Shown here: one piece after another, positions 59,368-64,000 of the stretch
Numbering within the stretch: position 1 is the stretch's first letter
Layout of the letters: every line of letters begins with the position of its first letter
From: Pleurostoma richardsiae
Taxonomy: Eukaryota; Ascomycota; Sordariomycetes; Calosphaeriales; Pleurostomataceae
Direction: 5' to 3'
NCBI GenBank assembly: GCA_030052745.1
Contig: JANBVO010000062.1
Span: 62,001-126,000, forward strand
Length of the DNA stretch: 64,000 nucleotides
Made by a program: the position numbers and the translations under genes
Notes under the pieces: model-generated
What the model saw: the letters and a program-made list of their open reading frames with translations, nothing else
Databases searched by the model: none
What the model was told of the DNA's origin: nothing

Positions 59368-59592
59368 TGGGGCTCAGTTAGCCTCACTGAACAGCTTGCA
59401 ACGTCGCGCCTCGGCACGCGCCACAGAATCTCGTATCGAACTCTGTCCACGAGTACAGCGACTGCCACGACAGCATGCTTTGCATGCAACAAGAACACCG
59501 TTTGATGAAGCTGGGAACATGAGAGGGCCTACGCAAAGCATTACCTGACACGTTCCTCGAATGCGCTCGTTCTCCAACTCAACCGTAAGACC

Positions 59593-61675
59593 ATGGGCGC
59601 TTTCTCCTTCCTCAAGAGTGTCTACGACCTCGACACCCTCGACACTCGCTTCACCACTCCTTCGAAGACGCCCTATAGCGCGGTTGTCGAAGCGCGGAGC
59701 GATCCAGCCTCGCAGAATGGCGTGGTCAAGAAGCCCGATCCGAGGGCCCAGCCGCCGAAATGGAAAACGACCGAGTTTTACTTCTACTACCTGATATTCA
59801 TCATCTGCGTCCCGCTGATGTTCTGGATTCCATACACAGTCTCAAGGCGTGCGTGCTGGTCCGGCTGCTACTTTATTGCTACCGGCTAACGTGCGAATAG
59901 CATCCGATCCGAGATACCACAAATATGAGCATTTGCTGTCCCCAGGGTGGATTCCGGGGAGGAAGATCGTGAGCAGTTCACCCTTCGCTCTCTGCCGGCC
60001 CTTCGTTTAATAGTGTGGTAGGATAATACAGACGCACAGTACCATACCTTCCGATCGAACCTACCCTACATGGCCGCCCTTCTCGTACTGCATCCCCTCT
60101 GCCGGAAAATATACAACTCGATTCGGCCCCTCCCTCAGGTGAAGTTGAAAGCCGACGAAGCAGAAGCGAGGCTGGAACAACGTGCATCATTTGACTATGG
60201 GTTTGCGCTGGTATTCCTGGTCATACTGCACGGGTTCTCGGCCTTGAAGGTGCTCAGCATTCTCTACATCAACTATAAGATTGCGACCGCGCTGCCGCGC
60301 AAATATGTGCCGGTGACGACCTGGGTCTTCAATATCTGCACCTTGTTCGCCAATGAACTGTGCGAGGGCTACAGATATAAGGCCATTGCCAGCTTTCTTT
60401 CGGGGTCTGCGTCGACAGATGCGGCCTCGCCTGAAGGCGCCTTAGTGCAGTGGGGGGACTGGTTAGATAGCTGGGGCGGTATCATGTCCAGGTGGGAGAT
60501 CCTGTTCAACATCACCGTCCTGAGGCTTATCAGCTTCAACTTCGACTACTACTGGAGCCTCGACCGCAGAAGCTCCAGCCCCCTGGAGGTAAGGTGCGCT
60601 CACGCGCGACTGAGAGCACAGAGCTAATACCCGCAAGAAGAAGCAACTAGACCCGGCGAACCTGTCTGAACGGGACCGTGTCTCCATCCCTGCCGCGGCC
60701 AAGGACTTCTCCTTCCGCAACTACATCGCCTACACCATCTACGCGCCTCTCTATCTCGCCGGTCCGATCCTGACCTTCAACGACTTCATCTACCAGCAGC
60801 GTTACCGGCCGGCCTCGATTGAGACGGGTCGCACTGTCCGCTACGGGGTGCGTTTCTTGCTGTGCCTGCTGGCCATGGAGCTAGAGCTGCACTTCGACTA
60901 CGTGGGCGCCATCTCCAACGCCGATCCAGACTGGTCGTCGTACACGCCCGCGCAGCTCAGCCTGCTGAGCTACCAAAATCTGCACATCATCTGGCTCAAG
61001 CTGCTGCTGCCCTGGCGGCTGTTCCGGCTGTGGGCGCTGGTGGACGGTATTGACCCCCCGGAGAACATGCTGCGCTGCGTCAGCGACAACTTCAGCACGC
61101 TGTCCTTCTGGCGCGCCTGGCACCGCTCCTACAACAAGTGGCTGGTGCGCTACGTGTTCATCCCGCTGGGGGGCGCCGACTTCCGCACCTCGTGGCGGTC
61201 GCGCATGCGCTCCGTCGCCAACTACGTGTTCGTCTTCACCTTCGTGGCGCTGTGGCACGACATCAAGCTGCGGCTCGTCATCTGGGGGTGGCTGATTGTG
61301 CTGTTCCTCGTGCCAGAGATCGCCGCCGGCCTGCTGTTCCCGCGGCGTAGGTGGGAGGGCCACCCGACGGCGTACAGGATGCTGTGCTGCGCGGGGGCCG
61401 TGGGCAACGTGCTCATGATGATGGCCGCGAACCTGGTGGGTTTCGCGGTCGGGCTCGATGGATTGGAGGCTATCGTGAAGGGGATCTTCCAGGACTTCTC
61501 TGGTGAGTCGTTGTTGTGCTCCGTTCTCCTGTGTCCTCTGTGGAACTCTTGCTGACTGTCTGGCCCAGGCGTGTTATTTCTTGTTACGGCGTGTTCGGCG
61601 CTGTTTGTTGGCGTGCAGGTCATGTTTGAAGTGAGGGAGTCCGAGCTCAGGAGAGGCATCTCGTTGAAGTGCTAA
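59593..61675 (+). CDS. GUP1: MBOAT O-acyltransferase Gup1
   Basis: ER membrane-bound O-acyltransferase that reacylates GPI anchors with long fatty acids in yeast, named for an early glycerol-uptake phenotype. Five exons, 59593-59848, 59901-59968, 60022-60588, 60638-61502 and 61569-61675, give 620 residues. The N terminus is cytosolic (about 75 residues), then comes FYFYYLIFIICVPLMFWIPY as the first membrane helix, and about ten more helices follow. Family blocks seen are YEHLLSPGWIPGRK, DAQYHTFRSN, SFNFDYYW, FSTLSFWRAWHRSYNKW and FVALWHDIKLRLVIWG. The last holds the catalytic His504 of MBOAT enzymes. I used the TAG acceptor at 60021 because it gives the family sequence DNTDAQYHTFR, whereas a later CAG would drop six residues. 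Exon 5 is only 107 bases and supplies the last helix and tail. Whether it is Gup1 or a Gup2-like paralogue cannot be settled here. Confidence 0.94.
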
Positions 61676-62723
61676 TGGCAGTTGCTTGGTTGTTGTACTG
61701 CTCTTCTGAGAGAAATATAATTGTATACTCGTCCGCAGAAGTATCCCTCTTCTCTTCGGTAAACCTCTTCCAACTCTTATCGCTGTATCTAGTTACCGAA
61801 TCAGGGTCCACCAACTGCTGTCGAACCGACTGCGAGGCGGTAACGAAACTGAAGAGAGCGCGTTGAATCCAGCTAAAAAAGAAGCTGACTGAGCTGCCTG
61901 TTATCTCGCAGGCAAGGAAACAAGTCAAGGTGTGTGGTAATAGGCCTCTTGGCATGCGGTCTAGTGACTCCTGCCTCACCTCCTCTGCCTCATGGCCGAC
62001 AACGATTCTGCTCTAAAGACTTCACCTGAACTAGCATTTCGTGAACACTGCTTATGGCATCCGTACCTCTCTCGAGCCCCGCCACAACTTCTATACGGCA
62101 TTCAATCCCTGGGCACCTCCCCCTTAACCTGTTCCCTTGTTCAGTTCACCATTCTCCACAAGAGATCCGACTCACACGCAAGCAACCGCAGCAAGTTCCA
62201 GGCCGTGCCGAAGGAGGCGCCATTTCAGAACCTCACGGGCTAAGTGATGGCTTTGTGCTCGAGTTGTCTTCCAAGATATAGCGGTGATGAAAGCTTGACA
62301 CATGGGACATGCTAGTCTCGAGAGGGACCTAGAGCCCCCTAACAAGCCGACCAAGCTGGAGGGCGAAGGATAGGCGTATTATTTACATATCGATTACGCA
62401 GATGGTGGAGGTTCAGGACAGATGAGGACAGATGAGGGACGTGAAAACAGTGCATCCTTGATTCAGGGGCTGCAGAGAGCGAGGGTCCGCGGGGGTCTGC
62501 GGGGAGATGGTTGTTTGCAGAAGTGGCTGGTGACTGGTGGCGGATGATTCCGGGCACCGCTCATTGAGAGCATAATTTCCGCCAGTAATGCCACAGCGTG
62601 AGCCCCCAACTCCGAATCAAATGCGCGCCTCCTACTCAGAAACATCATACCTGCAGGAGCAAGTCTGCCACAGATGCCTCCCGACATATGAACTCCTCCA
62701 GCCTCTTGAATCGCGAGGCAGCC
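61676..62723. other. spacer between Gup1 and the F-box-like gene
   Basis: About 1.05 kb without a supported gene. The open frames near 61992-62281 are short and lack protein-like sequence. Confidence 0.4.
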
Positions 62724-64000
62724 ATGTCCACCAGTTTCAGTTCGAAGGTTTCGGCGCGGGAGGATGGCGAGGCAGTCAGCGGACTTGAAGGTCTCCCGAT
62801 GGAGCTTCACCTGGATATACTCTGTCGGCTTCCGGACCTGGCGTCTCTAGATAGTCTTCTCCGAGCATCACCAGTAATAAACCGCCGGTTCGACGATTAC
62901 GCGATTGAGATTACCGAAGCCATCTTGTCATCCGGCTTTACCTGCGGTCACACTCGAGTGATCATCAACATTGTCGCTCTAATCCGCTCCTCTACGCTTC
63001 CAATACACAGATTGAGAGATTTTTACTATCAAGTCACAGCAGAGGCAATGTGATACGGTAGTAGGGTTCGCAAGTCCGACGAAGGCCTAGCTCCTGAGCA
63101 TTTGGCCGAAGGAACCAGCCCGGCAATCATACGCAGCATCTTAGCGACGGCTCGACGGTTGACTTGGCTCTCGCTAGACTGTCTCAACTTCTACCTTGCA
63201 CGCTTCAGAGCTCTCAGGCCATACTACCCCGTCCTTGAGAACGAGAAATTCAAGCTCTACAGGACACCTCAAGCATCCGGGCGTAAGGACTATGTTGCTG
63301 CCTGGAAATTCAAACCCCAGGGTCGCGCAGTCGACATACGGGATATTGGACCGCCTTCTTGGACCGAGGAGCAGCGCGTGACACGAGCCTTTTGGCGTCT
63401 ACAGCTGATTAGCGATCTCAAGAAGGCGGGGACGCATGCAATGCTGAACTGGCCAGAGTGGGATATCGGCAGACTCAACAAAGTGACGGCCATGGATTAT
63501 TTCTATGACAGTATATCGTACACGCGCCAAGGAGATCCTGACTGGCAGCATCCCGAGGCCGATGAGATGGAATCAGTTATCGCGTACACGCAAGAGAGAC
63601 ACGGCAAAGATCCCACTGTTGACCTAGTGGACAGTCAACTTTGGCTGGCCCCTATATCAGAGCCTCGCGAGGTACATCGAGATTCGCCAATTCCACTGCC
63701 GAAAGGGAAAGATTGGAGGAAGCTTATTGATCCGTCACCTGGCAGCGCCTTCTATTTCTATAGCTCACGCTGCTTTGACGTTTATCTGCATCAATACTCA
63801 CCCATGTCCATCCTAAAGCGCTATCTATCAAAGCGCAACCTTTTCAGTCGTCTAGGTTTTGCCTTCTGGTCTTCGGAGAGGGTGTGCGCGTACGGACTTT
63901 TGCATCCTTTCCCCAGGTCTGACTATTTCCAGGCTCGAATCCACCAGTACTGGTACGCATGGCAAAGCATACTCAACTCGGAAGAAATTGCAGGAATAGA
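62724..64000 (+). pseudogene. F-box-like protein gene with in-frame TGA, cut by the window edge
   Basis: The frame starts at ATG 62724 (GCCATGT context; an upstream ATG at 62688 is also open). It encodes an F-box-like start, LEGLPMELHLDILCRLPDL, then INRRFDDYAIEITEAIL and LRDFYYQVTAEAM. A TGA stop lies at 63051-63053. The same frame then stays open for 947 bases to the window edge and reads as real protein: TARRLTWLSLDCLNFYLARF, GPPSWTEEQRVTRAFWRLQL, LNWPEWDI and SILKRYLSKRN. These blocks fit the large, poorly described F-box family of Pezizomycotina. No GT/AG pair with reasonable signals removes the TGA without deleting conserved sequence, so a nonsense change (CGA to TGA is one possible step) or a base error is likely. 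It may be a decayed paralogue, or a gene translated from a downstream start. The end lies beyond the window. The description is confident; the pseudogene call is not. Confidence 0.6.

Larger units (their letters stand above)
59132..59592. other. Gup1 promoter region
   Basis: 460 bases holding an AGGTACCT-type repeat patch and a CCAAT box, both listed separately. No coding potential. Confidence 0.5.

Noticed and set aside
1-64000. CRISPR arrays, ribosomal RNA genes and complete transposons
   Set aside because: None seen. There are no spaced repeats of suitable length, no rRNA-like blocks and no transposase or reverse-transcriptase motifs in any frame.

Overview
This is nuclear DNA from a filamentous ascomycete (Pezizomycotina, most likely a Sordariomycete-like fungus). 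The evidence is short introns of about 50-65 bases with GTNNGT donors and CTRAC/CTAAT branch sites, GC-rich coding DNA between long gene-poor spacers, and families typical of such fungi: WSC proteins, a PA14-containing GH3 beta-glucosidase, an Msb1/Mug8 protein and Gup1. I could not run a search, so the species is not named. All family names come from motifs I can see plus recall.

Layout. 0.5-5.7 kb, + strand: a five-exon 14-spanner-type MFS exporter, then an intronless PAF-acetylhydrolase-type serine esterase. 8.7-15.1 kb: a convergent pair, a 989-residue fungal orphan with a cysteine-rich C terminus (+) and a Cdc1/Ted1-type metallophosphoesterase (-). 16.8-19.9 kb: a seven-exon intracellular-type GH3 beta-glucosidase (-). 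19.9-26.7 kb: a 6.8 kb stretch without a convincing gene, holding a 49-base tandem duplication, a small palindrome and a patch of AGGTACCT-type words. 26.7-36 kb: a housekeeping block with a CDF zinc transporter (+), an Hrt3/Pof7-type F-box protein (-), an Mtm1/SLC25A39-type mitochondrial carrier (+) and a uracil-DNA glycosylase (+). 39.5-46.4 kb: an Msb1/Mug8-domain protein (+) converging on an RBR ubiquitin ligase (-). 47.6-53.4 kb: a ten-exon secreted beta-propeller protein with four WSC domains (-). 56.2-64 kb, all +: a small orphan, an intronless ATP-grasp enzyme with a C-terminal membrane helix, the MBOAT protein Gup1, and an F-box-like gene that runs off the window edge and carries an in-frame TGA.

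How the genes relate. I see no biosynthetic cluster and no shared pathway. Several genes touch the GPI-anchor, cell-wall and polarity axis (Cdc1/Ted1, Gup1, the WSC protein, Msb1). Gup1 and Cdc1/Ted1 both act in GPI-lipid remodelling in yeast, but they lie about 45 kb apart and their co-occurrence is probably chance. The least ordinary items are the ATP-grasp/membrane protein, the propeller-WSC protein with its two micro-exons, the Cys-rich orphan, the interrupted F-box gene and three dispersed AGGTACCT-type repeat patches. Exon boundaries given here were fixed by hand from splice signals and reading phase, not from transcripts.
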